Assembly: GCA_035610365.1 (NCBI GenBank)
Contig: CM069436.1
Span: 91,513,912-91,577,911, forward strand
Length of the DNA: 64,000 bases
Source of the DNA: Aquatica leii
Lineage: Eukaryota; Arthropoda; Insecta; Coleoptera; Lampyridae
Direction: 5' to 3'
The notes under the pieces were generated by a model. That model saw only the letters and a list, made by a program, of their open reading frames with translations. It ran no database searches and was not told where the DNA came from. Positions 35,641 to 47,768 of the stretch are shown here, piece by piece. Both the position numbers and the translations under genes were made by a program. Numbering within the stretch: the first letter of the stretch is position 1; each line of letters begins with the position of its first letter.

Positions 35641-36619
35641 AAAATTTTGTTGTAAATATGAGAGAATCGTGCTAATGAGCACATGGTAGTCAGATCACTC
35701 ATTTTAAGCACCCTAAATTAAAATTATAAATAGGTATTGGTTGTAGAGTTATAGGAGTTGAAACTTTATTTATTCTGTTAAGGAACTTTTTGGTCTTTAA
35801 AAATCTTTTTTGAAATTTTTCTAATTTTTTTGAGCGCTACTTCAAGTTTTTCAAAAAGTTTTTAGATGCCATTCCGAATTAAATTCTAAATTCAGGTTTC
35901 TTAGAACTCCGTTCGACAACCTCTTTTTTTCTTCAGTTGATACTAAGTGATTTGTGGAAATTGCTTTCGATAAACTTTATTTTGGCGTGTGCAAAGACTT
36001 AGAGGTATTGGAGGTGTTGTTTCTATCTAGCTCAACAGTTAACCGACCATTTTGAACTAAGACATTAATTTTGTAGGCTTAGTGATTTACCTTAAAAGAA
36101 TAATGTAGTTTATGGTGGTTTATGCACGATGGAGCTCCTCCGCATGTGAGTCGCTCCATTTGCGTTTTTTAAATATTATTTTACAGGTTGTTCAATTAGA
36201 CTATTTTAGGATATATGAAAAGTGAAGTGACAAACAACATCTGTAAATAATAGACAAGAGAAGCAAAATTAAATTTGAAGTAGGTTTTCGTGTTGTTTTG
36301 GATTTCCTTCGTAACTATTTAATTAGAAAACTGGAAAATGTTAATTTCGATTATAAAAAAATATATGGTAGGTAATTATTTTTCACAACAAAACTCTTTT
36401 TTGATTTTTAGTAAATAAAACGTATTGCGATTTGACTATCTCCCCTTTAGCTGAAAAAAGATGTCACAATTGTGGTTGGTCAAGATTTTGAAAACAGTGC
36501 TAAATCTCAAATACGCACAAAATTATTTAATGCGAGTCAGCAGATAAAATGCAAAACATACACAGAGATTATTTCATTCATCAGCACCTGATCTTGACAA
36601 TATTACGCTATGTTATCTT
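35641..36619. other. Intergenic with a small transposase relic
   Basis: At about 36116-36160 (plus) the text FMHDGAPPHVSRSI resembles the segment around the second catalytic Asp of DDE transposases of insect mariner/Tc relatives (WFMHDGAPAH). Neighbouring sequence is too decayed to extend it. The remainder is AT-rich. Confidence 0.35.
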
Positions 36620-37055
36620 TAAAAATATTGTAACGTTTATTATTACTAATTAATTTATAACGTTTATAACTAATCGAACTAATTAAATCTAAGGATATTT
36701 AATAAAAATACTTACACTAACTTGTATATAGAACTATCACACGAAGATAAAGTCCGCGGATAACTTTAGTTTGACACTTATTGTTTACTTTAAAGTCACG
36801 TACAAGGTCATACTCCGTATATTTATCTAGAACCCACGCGTTAATCAATATTTATTTAAACTTGAATAATCTTCTTAACACTGCCGTTTTAAAATTACTG
36901 GAATAACTGACCTATGATTTGTTTGTGCCGCATTTATACATTTTGTCCAAACGTTCGAGAATTTTCTATATCTTTCGGTGAACGTTCTGGAAATGTACAA
37001 AAACCTCGTGAAAGTTCTCGGACTTGAGAATAATGTCTCGTACGTTTCAATATAA
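36620..37055 (-). repeat. LTR relic of the 15-22 kb Gypsy family, minus orientation
   Basis: Sequence at 36715-36780 (CTTACACTAACTTGTATATAG ... TCCGCGGATAACTT) is the reverse complement of the 3' LTR at about 21955-22015. Flanking words match the LTR end (ACGTTTATAAC). No internal genes are nearby, so this is a solo or fragmentary LTR. Confidence 0.55.
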
Positions 37056-37094
37056 AAATTACAGAAATACGTGTGAACTAAAAAATATATTAAT

Positions 37095-37249
37095 TTTAAA
37101 AACTTTTAGATAATTTCATGATAGATATTAGTAAAATCATCTAAGATAATCAGTTAGATAACATTTAATATTTTTATCAAGATAAAAGATGATGAAAAAT
37201 TACCTAGATGAATTTTCTATATAATTTCATCCAGATAATGCACAACACT
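37095..37249. repeat. Word-repeat tract ending in AACACTGGG
   Basis: A GATAATTTCATC/ GATGAAATTATC-like word is repeated about eight times in both orientations, and the tract ends CACAACACTGGG at 37249. The reverse complement, CCCAGTGTTG, would be the element's end. The plan parallels the subterminal arrays at 23.8, 52.1 and 58.6 kb. Short, and only one end is visible. Confidence 0.4.
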
Positions 37250-38429
37250 GGGTGTGAGGTAGTGTACAAATGACAAAACTAATTAAATGTACATGTTCAT
37301 CGCTTGGTCTGATTATATTAATGTATGTTTCCCAGTACTGACAATAATGCAGTCAAGCAATCTGCGTGCTTCCATATTACCAACAAAATACACATCTAAA
37401 GTACTTTTTAGAGAGCTATAAGTTCTATATAAGCCAATCCCAAACCATCCGGGAGTGACTGTGACACCATAATAAAACAGCAAGAAAATTTAATGCTATA
37501 TAAGATATCTGTGCGATCTCTAGACTTTCTGATTTAGGCCGGATAATTTACACCTTTGATTACGTGTGTTATCTTTTAAGTGTTGTTATATGTTGCAGTT
37601 TGGATAAGACTCGTGTCAGCTTCTTTTTGTAGTTGCTCACTTGTTCTTAAACTAATATTTAGGTTGATGTCGTTTTGAAGGTCAATATGAAAGCTTTCCC
37701 AGTCAGTGGTTTTGTTAGTATAAGCATGGTCTTGGCTCTGTTTTTTATTATCATTTCACTTAATGTTAAGATGATAGCTGAGTGATCAAAATCCACATCA
37801 AAGTTTTTTTCTACTTCTATAAAGTTAGGCGACACTTTTCTAGAGATTGCAGATGAGTGGATTCTCTGGCGTCTGCGGGGCAAGCATTATTGTAGGTGGT
37901 ACAATAACACCATTATTCTGGGTAGTTCTCAGTGTTGCTTGTTGCACTGGAAACATGATATTTCGATGACAGTTCAGACTTAGCTGTAAATAACTGAGGT
38001 TTCTGTTTCGTTGGCGCGACTAGTTTAAATCGCGTTAATTTAGTAATTAGAAATTACTAATAGATGGTTTAAGTGTTGATTACAACAAAAATGCAATTTA
38101 AATGTCTGTAGAAATACAAAACTTTAAGTTGTGAACCGCACAATCGCTAACTAGTGTTTCTTTGCTGTGTCCAAACTACTAATAAAACTTGGAACAATTT
38201 TTATTCTTGGCGCCAACAGCTCTATAATTTTCCATGAATTTTTGACGCTATAATTTTATCTTTTTATAAACTTGTTAATTAGGTACACATGACAAGCACA
38301 AACTTCATACAGGAGTTTCTCCAAAATTCCACAACGCGTTTTGTGGATTCCCACAATTGGTGACGCTGGTCAAAACACGCTGTGCGGGTTATGCCAATGA
38401 TAGATGATTTGAAAAGATTTCGTTTCAAT
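37250..38429. other. Intergenic, no gene recognised
   Basis: Low-coding AT-rich sequence. The 74-codon minus frame at 37659-37883 has no known motif. Confidence 0.4.
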
Positions 38430-39368
38430 CAGTGGCGGTTCGTGAGGTCAGACTTAAGGTGGGCACATTTGTATATTGTTAATAATTAATGCAAAAATAA
38501 TAAATAGGTACATACACTGTTTAACTATTTGTTTAAGAAGTTTTGACTTAGGTATAATAGTAAATTGTATGAAATAATTTAGATTTGCCGTGATAGAATG
38601 TACATTATAATTATAAAAATTGTCCGGGTTTGCATTTTTTTTTAATTGAGGGGTTTTTCTTTAATTTACTACTTTCAATCTAAAACTACGGATTTTTGTT
38701 TTGTGTGAATTGGGATTTGATATTACTAAAGCTACTAAAGGGACGATTTTTTCGGATACTCATTGCTGATTAACAATAAACGTAAAATCATATTATTTGA
38801 ATGTGTAGACGTTCAAAAATACCAGTATCATCTAACTAGTATGATGTAATGGTTAGGTTACGATCAACTTCATTTTATTTTCGATAAAACTGTAATGCGG
38901 TATTTTTATAGTCTACTGAGAGATTTTATTTCAACCGTTTCTTTCAACAACCTTACAAATTCAATTAAAAAAAATACAGTACTTTTTTGCATTTTTCGAA
39001 AATGACGTAAAAATGTACCGTTGTACAGACACGTCGTACAAGTTCTACCGCTTCATGATTACTGAATTGAAATATTAAAACCATCGCGGGCTACAAACGC
39101 GCGAGCCTTTTCGCACGTTAAAACTGTATATGAAAATCCCGTAGTGGGAATCGCGACATATATATGGCATAGGCTCCAATAATTGTAGCCCGAACATAAA
39201 CAAATGCCTATTTTTGAATGACGATCATATTAAATTAATTTTTTAGGGTAATAAAAGGTAGATACCTATAAATATGTTTGAATATTTTTTATTCTTAATA
39301 ATTTGTACCGTTTTTTGTTTGTAATGTACGTTTGGGGCGCTCGCGCCCTATTGAACCAGCCGCCTCTA
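38430..39368 (+). mobile_element. Non-autonomous hAT element with 8-bp target duplication
   Basis: The left end is CAGTGGCGGTTCGTGAGG at 38430 and the right end is the imperfect inverse, ...CCAGCCGCCTCTA at 39368. The flanks GTTTCAAT (38422-38429) and GTTCCAAT (39369-39376) agree at seven of eight bases, the length expected for hAT. The 939-base interior has no transposase. It contains GC-rich words near 39090 (GCGGGCTACAAACGCGCG) within otherwise AT-rich DNA. It must have moved with a transposase from elsewhere. Confidence 0.72.
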
Positions 39369-39376
39369 GTTCCAAT

Positions 39377-40252
39377 GCTTTTAAAGTTTTTTAATTACTA
39401 AACTTGTAAGACGTGTTGTTATTACCTACGACTGCTTTTATTCGTATCTTATTGATGTTATATCTCTTTTAAGTTTTGTCTTTCCTTATTTGACAGTTTG
39501 GCGCCCTGCTAGCTAACCGCACGACCCTCGGGCCGGCACTGGTAATAAAACTCATTCAGACTATGACTAACTGGAAGTATCTTATTTTGTACCCGGGTAA
39601 ACATTTACCTCAGAAGGGCTCCTCTAACTCTCAAGGTTTATTAAAATGAATAAGATTGCCTTGAAGCTAAAAAATAATTTTCAATGTACAATATATAATT
39701 TTATTTTAAACGTGTAATAATAAACTTTATAATTGGTACAAAAACTAAAAATTTATAGCACTATTGTTGGCATCTTGTATAAGTAAAACCGTCTATCATA
39801 GAAGTTAGTCGATTGAGATTTGCGTTAAAATAACACACAACCAGTTTGTACATCACATTGTATAAAAGAAAAAATCAAAACAATTAGCACAAGCATACGT
39901 GATGTTCAAAAAGGCATTTTCAAATGGGTTAAAACGATTTAATATAAGAAACTATCGGGAGTTGGCTTCAAGTTTTTACGCTTTACACAATATGCAAATC
40001 AGATCAAATAAATATTATAAAAAACGTGACAATAATGTACAATCGGTTGTTGTATCAATGATTTAATACTACTGTTTCTAAAGAACACTATTTTACATAT
40101 TTTGTTTTAAATAATATTAATTTTGTAGCACAACAGATATATATATATATACTTAAAATTATAAAGTCTAGGAGATTATGTAATTATTTAGTGGACTTGT
40201 CCATTGAAGATTCTGATAGGTTCTTAAGAAATACTTTTATGTTGTACCATAT
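39377..40252. other. 3' flank of the PP2A-A gene
   Basis: Between the hAT copy and the presumed PP2A-A stop. A terminus-like GGGCCGGCACTG at 39530-39541 may be the end of another hAT fragment. The region just left of 40250 is expected to hold the PP2A-A 3' UTR; an (AT)n tract lies at 40138-40151. Confidence 0.4.
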
Positions 40253-41322
40253 TCAACCCAATGCTGTTTTAAATAAAAAATTAGACACTTCTCACTAAAT
40301 ATTTATGCACTAACTTACCGGTTATTCCAGCAATAGCTTCGGATGCAGAATACTTGACATCAACATCACCATCTACATTTAGCTTATCTAAAACTGGCTT
40401 AACTTGCGGTTGTATAACAGCTTGATCTAGTTGAGGAGCAATTTTTGTAGAGTTTTTGCAACGTTGAATCGTACATTAGCAACTTTATCGTTGGCCATAC
40501 TAAGAACTGTAGGCAGTAACAACCTTGTCGTAATGTCACTGCCGCAAGCCTCTGCCAAAACATTAATACAAAATAAACAAGTCATACGATACAAGTAATT
40601 TTGATCTCTAGACATGGCTAAAACTTTAGGGATTATTGTATTTTCTGCCCATTCCGCTCCAAATTGATCAACTAATTTCCGTAAATTTAAAGTCGCAGCT
40701 TCTCGAATTGCAAATACGTGATCCATTAACCAAGTCATACATAGTGCGTTTAATTTTTCATCAAAAAATTCTTGGCCCAACTGACCAGCTAAAAGAGGCA
40801 TATACTCGATGATCGCGGACCGAACTCGCCACTTCGAGTCTTCGGCCAATTCGACAATGGCGGGTAAAAGAGATTGCGATAATTGTTGTATTCCGATAAC
40901 TTCGTTAACACAATCTAAGTTCGAGATAATATTCAATCGCACTTCAGGGCAGTCATCTTTTAACTGTGACAAAAATAACGGTAGTAAATGCTCGATTGTG
41001 TTGTGACGACCTAATATAGGACTTAAACCCATTATTACGGATGCCAGCGCGGATTTCACGTGCTGATTGGGATCTGACACTAATTCTTTCACGCACGGTA
41101 GAATATTGTTCATTATTACGTTCTCCTGGTGAGGTTTATCCAAATTTTGACAAAAATCTCTTACTTTATAAGCGGCAGCAGCCCGTACTTCTGCCTCTGT
41201 GTCTTTTAATAAACTTTGAAAGGCAGGTACTAAGTCTGTTCTCGTTATTTCTGGACCTACAGCTTTTTGAAGTTCTGTAAATTTATCTGCTACCATGTAA
41301 CGTACTCGCCATGATGTATCTC
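40253..41322 (-). CDS. PP2A 65-kDa scaffold subunit A, C-terminal exons
   Basis: Second part of the gene starting at 47365. Exon 5 (41322-40319) carries the C-terminal HEAT repeats: [83 protein letters not shown] and [13 protein letters not shown], near-identical to animal PP2A-A (PPP2R1A; Drosophila Pp2A-29B). After LQK the frame breaks in an A/T run at 40442-40446; one missing base restores [13 protein letters not shown] and [21 protein letters not shown] possible 11-base last exon at 40263-40253 gives a stop and a total of 592 residues, but it is tentative. The protein holds the catalytic and regulatory PP2A subunits together. Confidence 0.93.
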
Positions 41323-41739
41323 CTGTAACAACATTTCAAATATTAAATAAGAGTGCATGTATTTCCAGATGTTTTGCTGAGAAGAATAGTGCAATAACTT
41401 GATTATCGAGTACATTCAATAGAATATAAATTTTATGATTGAAAGGTAATATAAGGCAATGTTTTTAAAGAACCGTTAATCTCAGCAAATAATATCACTT
41501 CTACTACATTTCACATTATGAAAATACTTGTAAGAATAGCATTTTTATGTTTACCAAAATTGTACATAAACTTTTCAATAAAATACACAAAATTGGTAAT
41601 TAGCAAGACTAATGACGCAACGCGGGACTTGAAAGACCCGATAGTCACATGATTAATAACAGCATTATTATCCGGAACATAAAACAAAGTGAAAAAATTT
41701 TTTTTTGTAGATTTTCACTATCTGACAGACGTATGCTCT
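41323..41739. other. PP2A-A intron 4, left part
   Basis: Intron sequence before the Penelope-like element. No feature recognised. Confidence 0.4.
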
Positions 41740-44325
41740 TTTGGCTAAAGTATGCAAAACAGTAATATGTACCGAGAAGACGGTTTAAGACTCAGCAAAT
41801 CTTGGCTAAATATCCGCATTTACACTTTTTCTTTCAGTGACATTTACCATTCTGAAGATGCAAGCTGCAATGTCTTGCGAAACGTCAGTTTGTTTGGGTT
41901 CACGAACGACAATACGGCAAAGACCAAGTTCTACTTCTTGTTGCGGCTCTCAAGAGGAGACTAGGACTAAGTCTGGGTGTTTTACTACGACGCGGTCTAT
42001 GCCGAAAGTCGCTTACAATCATAAACATAACAACCGCGAAAGCTTAAGATTTTATATTATAAACCTCTACGGCGAGGAGGTGTTTTTAGAAACTAGATCT
42101 TTAGATTGTTTGCGCCAAAACAAAGAAAAGCTTACAAACCTAGCTTTCTAAAACGTTGCCGAGACCACAACGTATTGCCATCGTGTATGAGAATTAAACA
42201 TCATTTTCTAAATTCTCATACTGAGCGAATTTTTCGCAAAGCTGGCTTCGAACTGTTACGTTCGGAAATTCACAATAAACGCAATTCGAGCGATTACATC
42301 CTTCACAGCCTAAGAAAACGTTAGACGACCATAAAGTAATAGTCAATCTTATAGACACGGTTTTGGGTGCACAGACCACATCCTTGTTGAAGAAGGGTTT
42401 TAACTACGCCGTTACGCCTAAGACAACTCCGATAGAAGATATAGTATGTGGAGTAGAAGCTGCAATACGCACTCTACCTAAGGAGATCTCTGAAACTATT
42501 CGACAAGATGTTTGCAATATTGTAAGAAAAGCAAAACCGCCACGCTCTAATATTAACAGACATGAGAGAGAAGCAGCTAAGCGGTTACGTGAGAATAAGG
42601 ACATTTTAGTATTGAGAGCAGATAAAGGAAACGCTACAGTCGTTATGAACATACAAGATTACAACGACAAAATGACGAACTTACTCTCAGAAGATTGCTA
42701 CATACGTCTACAGAGAAACCCTTTAAACTCCTTGTGCACTAAGGTAAACTCCGCCATCAAAAACTCCACTACTATAGATATTAACAAGAAACAAACTTTG
42801 ATTGTCAAAAATCCGGTTATGCCACGAATCTACGGTCTTCCCAAAATACACAAAGAAGGAGTCCCCCTTCGACCGATAGTGAGCACCATCAATTCACCAA
42901 CCCAATCGTTAGCACGTTATCTAGCTGCAAAAGTTTTGCCGTTGACAGGAAATACAAAAACTCGCATTAAAGATTCTACAGACTTTTTAGAGAAAATTAA
43001 GAACTTGCGTATAACAAAAGAAGATATCCTAGTCAGCTTTGACGTGGTATCTCTTTTTACTAAAGTCCCGGTCGACGAAGTGTTTTTGCTCAAAGAGAGA
43101 ATTACTGAAGAAGTTCTGCTCATCGAACTCTGCCTTAAAAACATTTATTTCAGTTATAACGACAACTTGTTTAAACAAGTAGAAGGAGCGGCCATGGGTT
43201 CACCGCTCTCTGCAGTGATAGCCAATATTTACATGGAATATTTTGAAACTGAAATTATGAAAAATGTTGACTTAAAACCAAAAACTTGGTTCAGATATGT
43301 TGATGATACGTTTGTTATATGGCCTCATGGCAAAGATAAACTAAATCAGTTCTTTCAACATCTAAACTCTGCACATAACAGCATTAAATTTACTATGGAG
43401 TTAAAACATAACAGCAGCCTAGCCTTTCTTGATGTACTGGTGATAAGGAAAAATAACGGAAAATTGGGGCATTCCGTTTATATAAAGAAAACGCACACTA
43501 ATAGATACTTAAACGCCGAATTTCACCAACATCCAGTACAGAAGGAAACACTGTTAGAGTCCTTACAACAAAATGGATACGGGTTCAAAGAGATCCAAAA
43601 CGCATGGAAAAGAGCAATAAATCCAAACGTCAAAGACTTATCACCTCCTACTATCACCGCTTATTTACCATACTGTATGGGTTCGACAGACAAAATAAGC
43701 AGGGTGCTAAAGAAACATAATATTAAAACTGTCTTTACGACTAAGGTTACTCTGAACACCTGGTTTACATCTGCTAAAGACAAACAAGTGACTCTAAAAC
43801 ATGCCGGAGTTCTAAAATTCCTTGTTCCTGTGGATCCAAGTTATATAGGACAGACGGGACGCTCTATTGAAGTTAGAGTAAAAGAACATATGGCTGACTG
43901 CAAACACCGCAGAGTTACTAAATCAGTTTAAGACTCAGCAAACCTTGGCTACCAGTATTATATCCTCTAAGACAAAGATCGACCTTCTTGGAAAGGACAC
44001 AAATACTTACTCCGAGTAATAACGAAGTCAGTCAAGCGCTAACGGAGCGATAAGGTCCGTTAATCACGCTAATCGCTATTGGTATAAATATCGTCATTTA
44101 TACTTTTTCTTTCAGTGACATTTACCACTCTGAAGATGCAAGCTGCAATGTCTTGCGAAACGTCAGTTTGTTTGGGTTCACAAACGACAATACGGCAAAG
44201 GCCAAGTTCTACTTCTTGTTTTGGCTCTCAAGAAGAGACTATGACCAAGCCTAAGTCTAGGTGTTTTACTATGACGCGGTCTAAGCCGAAAGTCGGTCAT
44301 AGTCATAAATGTACCAGAGGTTTCA
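41740..44325 (+). mobile_element. Penelope-like element with pseudo-LTRs in PP2A-A intron 4
   Basis: A single RT-endonuclease gene (about 42106-43931) is flanked by direct repeats. The left repeat (about 41785-42025) and right repeat (about 44090-44315) share TTTTTCTTTCAGTGACATTT, CTGAAGATGCAAGCTGCAAT and TTGCGAAACGTCAGTTTG blocks and end in a GCCGAAAGTCG word. A shorter TTTAAGACTCAGCAAA word also repeats at 41788 and 43930. Such direct pseudo-LTRs arise from partial tandem copies and are typical of Penelope-like elements. It is antisense to PP2A-A and a different family from the 26.5-29.5 kb copies. Confidence 0.85.
42363..43931 (+). CDS. Penelope-like RT/GIY-YIG polyprotein, C-terminally damaged
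   Basis: Open frame of 522 codons. The first residues are not a true N-terminus: homologous text (RCRDHNVLPSCMRIKHHFL) lies upstream at 42106-42320, one indel away. Motifs: ILVLRADKGNATVVMN, MPRIYGLPKIHKEGVPLRPIVS, motif A ILVSFDVVSLFTKVPV, EGAAMGSPLSAVIANIYME, motif C RYVDDTFVIWPHG, LAFLDVLVIR and LGHSVYIKKTHTNRYL. The endonuclease keeps YIGQTGRSIEVRVKEH, but the usual CPC-type cysteines just before it are out of frame (LKFLVPVD in frame; KIPCSCG one register over at about 43815). The frame ends before the last conserved AEH block. Probably inactive. Confidence 0.85.
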   Translation: MGAQTTSLLKKGFNYAVTPKTTPIEDIVCGVEAAIRTLPKEISETIRQDVCNIVRKAKPPRSNINRHEREAAKRLRENKDILVLRADKGNATVVMNIQDYNDKMTNLLSEDCYIRLQRNPLNSLCTKVNSAIKNSTTIDINKKQTLIVKNPVMPRIYGLPKIHKEGVPLRPIVSTINSPTQSLARYLAAKVLPLTGNTKTRIKDSTDFLEKIKNLRITKEDILVSFDVVSLFTKVPVDEVFLLKERITEEVLLIELCLKNIYFSYNDNLFKQVEGAAMGSPLSAVIANIYMEYFETEIMKNVDLKPKTWFRYVDDTFVIWPHGKDKLNQFFQHLNSAHNSIKFTMELKHNSSLAFLDVLVIRKNNGKLGHSVYIKKTHTNRYLNAEFHQHPVQKETLLESLQQNGYGFKEIQNAWKRAINPNVKDLSPPTITAYLPYCMGSTDKISRVLKKHNIKTVFTTKVTLNTWFTSAKDKQVTLKHAGVLKFLVPVDPSYIGQTGRSIEVRVKEHMADCKHRRVTKSV

Positions 44326-46373
44326 TTTAAAAAAAAAACACAACTTTGATACTGTTACGGCCTTTGCAACACCCTGTATAATCTGAAAATAGTTTTTCAA
44401 ACAGTAACTATAATTTAGACCCCCATGTATCCCAAAAGTGAAACTTTTTGAAACTCACGTATTTTGGCTATAATATCCGAGCCGTATATAACGTGAATAA
44501 CCATAAATACTGTAGCTTGCGACGTAAATGTACAGAGTGTAAATACTAAAATGACAGATCTTAATAAAACAAACAAATTTTCTTAGTTTAAGTTTTTGAT
44601 TTGGAGCCCGAGTTATTGGGTTTTTTTTTCGAAGAGTCGTCATTAATCCCTTATTTTGAGGAATATTTAAAAATACAAAAATTATTATCATTATTCCAGT
44701 GGAAGGCCAGTTCCTCATCTTGCACAAAGAAAGAGTAGTTTTCTGAAAAATCCAAACTTACAACTGCTTCCTCTTTTTAGATGTTTTCTTTTAAATGTTG
44801 GTAGCACTTGGATTACTGACTGTATTTAAATGAATGTTTCTGTAGTCCAACAAATTGTTCACAAAAACCTATTGTTTGTATGTCATCATAATTTCTATCA
44901 TTTCTTCTTCCACGTAGTTCAAAATTTTTTCTTTTAATTTCGCAACTCCTGGACATTTTTCAAATTTGGTTAGGTAGCAGTTGGTATATTCTTTGTGACA
45001 AACAATGTTTGTAATCACCAAGAAACTTCGTTACTCTTCAACTCCTTTAGATTTTCTGTAACAATTATTAATTTCACACTCTGGTGTATTGTGCACACGC
45101 AAACCGAATGTCTTCCATTTCCCCTAGCAACGATACAATTCTTTGGTCTTCATTCAGCAAACTTGGTAAAACCCGGAAGACGTTCTTATCTTAGTATTGG
45201 TAAAACCAATTTTAGCAATTGATTCGGTTTTTTTAAATACTTCATAACAGTCTTTTAAATTCAATAAAACCTTCTTTCAATTTTTTTTCATGTTACTGAC
45301 AAGGAACTAACTTTCAATTTTTCTTACAGTCCAAATTGTAGGTACTGTTGTTACGATCAAGAACTTTCCATTTATTTTTGAGTGTTTTGGAATTTTTGAT
45401 GTAGAAGAAACATTTTTACATCCCTTTGGTCCAGCTCCCTCGTTTGTTTCCCAGGTAACCCAGATATTTTAAAAGCGTACAACAAACAAGTTTTAACTCG
45501 AGTAAACCAGAACACAGCTACATGAAGAATTTATGTAATTTCCAAAAACGAAACCATTGCAACAAGAAGCGTAAGTTCAAGGCTATTATATTCCACTGCT
45601 TAAGAAGACGAAGAAAACATGAGAAATTACAGACTAATGGGAAAACCGAAAAAGATGATCAGTGATTATTAAAGTGGCTTCAGACTAGTAAGGTCAACAA
45701 TAGATTATGTCTTCTAACTAAAAGTAGCAACAGAAAAGTGCCTAGCAAAATCAAATTAGTAATGGAAGACATAGAAGAACTAGAGTTCAACCAAAAATTA
45801 ATCAAAAACGAAGGTTAAGACATAAACAAGAATTAAAAATATGGATTTAAAAGGGATGGGTAAAAACCAACGAGAAAACTCGAAGAGAGAATGGATTGAA
45901 TGAATGGAAGCAGTAGCGATTCCAAAGCTTTTGGGCCTCGGGCGCATATACAATTTAGTGCCCTTTCTCCCATACGGACACGCCCCCAATTTTCCGAAAT
46001 TGCAAGCACGGTCTGCGCCCCTATGGATGTCAGGCACCCGTACTATAAAATGGCACTGCATGCAACAATCAATCTACACCAAATTCTAGTATTTTCGACA
46101 ACGTAAAATTTGACGAGAACCATTTTTTTGAGGAAATAAGAAAAACAACAACGTTATAGCGTCGTTGTTTTTCCCATTTCCCCAAACCAAGAATATTTTG
46201 TAACAATGTTTTATAACCTTGTGTACTAAATGCTTCAACACATTCAACTAAATTCAGTTGTATTGTTAACATCACTCCATTTTACTATAACATTTCATTT
46301 GCATAATTTCTACATCCCTTTAGAAAAATGATAAAATGTGATAAACAGAAATTAGAAAGAAAACTAAACTCAC
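44326..46373. other. PP2A-A intron 4, right part, repeat-derived
   Basis: Short TE-like pieces only: CAACACCCTGTATAAT near 44370, resembling ends of insect Tc1/mariner-type repeats; AAACCCGGAAGACGTTCTTAT near 45170, like the tail of the Penelope pseudo-LTR; and a GC-rich patch at 45935-46045 with hAT-terminus-like words. No intact gene. The 80-90-codon frames here look fortuitous. Confidence 0.4.
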
Positions 46374-47365
46374 CGGCACATTGTCTTAATGTAGGCATGA
46401 CCAACTGTTCCACATCTTCTTGAGGTAAAAGTGTAGCAATATTAACACATGCTTCGACAGCTAACAGTCTGACAGAGTCCTAAAAATCGCAGTTTAAAAA
46501 TTGTACCAATTAAACTCTCATTTTTTACTTGTTCATCTTGTGCCAAATTAATAAACAAAGGTATTAAATCTGACTTAAGATATTCCAACTCGACGACTTG
46601 AGCTAATTCACCTAATTTTGAAGCAACAGCTCTACGCACCATTGGCGTGTCATCTTGACAAAGTGTACGAAATTGAGGTCTTAAATCTGCTTTCACTGAC
46701 GGGACACACGTGGATAACAAACCTAAAAATTATAATTTAAAAGAGAAAACTTTTTAAGGAAGACAACTTACTGCAAAAAGACCACATGTTGATGTACGTG
46801 CTGTAAACCAATCTCCTGCAGATAGTCGTAGTACAAGTGGAACGAAATATTCTTCAAGGTCTGCAGGAGAATGTTGTTGAGCTACTGCACGGAGTGATTC
46901 TACAGCTTTATCGCGAACAACGGTTTCTTCAACAGTTGCTAAACTCTCGAGTGGTGGTAATAAATTATAGGCGTGTTCAGGTCCACCGACTAACGCTGTG
47001 AAATTTCCCAATTGTTCGGCTAGAGCTAATAGAACTTCGTCTTCGTCATATATAGTTTCTGTTAAAAATGGTATGAGTTCCGATCTTGTTCTCTCTACAC
47101 CTAGGGCAAGGGCTATAGTCGATAGTTTTTTAATCGAATTGAGACGAAGCTGGAAATTAAAAAAAATTAACGTGTGATGTCATTATTGGGACGAATTGGT
47201 TAAGTGAATATTAAATGTGAGTAAGCTGAATGCAAAGTGGGTAAATAATGTTTTATTCGGTTTTTACGGAAATTTGCTTACCTGAACATCGTCGTTTTTT
47301 AATTCATCGATTAATACTGCAATCGGATACAAAGAATCGTCGCCCGCTGAATCGCTGGCTGCCAT
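46374..47365 (-). CDS. PP2A 65-kDa scaffold subunit A, N-terminal exons 1-4
   Basis: Exons: 47365-47282, 47149-46772, 46722-46529 and 46479-46374. The start is ATG at 47365 ([19 protein letters not shown]). HEAT repeats follow: [65 protein letters not shown], then VCYPRV and [20 protein letters not shown]. In exon 3 the frame breaks at a G/C triplet (46701-46703): with one more base the text reads PRVSPSVKAD as in other animals. Junction phases otherwise fit GT-AG introns. Intron 4 is 5.05 kb and contains a Penelope-like element. A core phosphatase scaffold, so a true inactivating mutation is unlikely. Confidence 0.93.
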
Positions 47366-47768
47366 TGTAGAGCCGAAATCTTTTAGCGCTACTATCGTCA
47401 GGTTTACGTTAATTGTGTATCCACTTGCAATGAAAATTTGTACGAAATATACGGTTTAGTCACTTAATCCACAAATTATAGTTCGTTAAGACAATTTATA
47501 TAAAACTTAAAAATTTACAAAGCGTTGTCAAGTACCCAAACTACTATTTTTTAGAAATCGCATTTGAATAGATGGCGCTCTCTACCATGAGGGGCTTAAT
47601 GTCAATTATTTACATTACGCGCCAAATTCAAAATGCTGTTTCTTAACGAATTAAACATTTTTCAAGAATTGAATTAAATTAAAACTTGTTCTAAACTACA
47701 TAATAATTCATGAATTATTAAATTTTTGTTTACTACTATACCAATTATTTATTTTTTAATTTTTGTTA
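47366..47768. promoter_or_regulatory. PP2A-A upstream region
   Basis: About 400 bases between the PP2A-A start codon and the pogo element must contain its promoter and 5' UTR. I cannot place a TATA box or initiator with confidence. Confidence 0.35.

Noticed and set aside
25839-39541. One large hAT element from CAGGTCCGCGCC (25839) to GGGCCGGCACTG (39541)
   Set aside because: The flanks do not match as an 8-bp duplication (CTTATGAG versus GTAATAAA), and other complete elements lie between.
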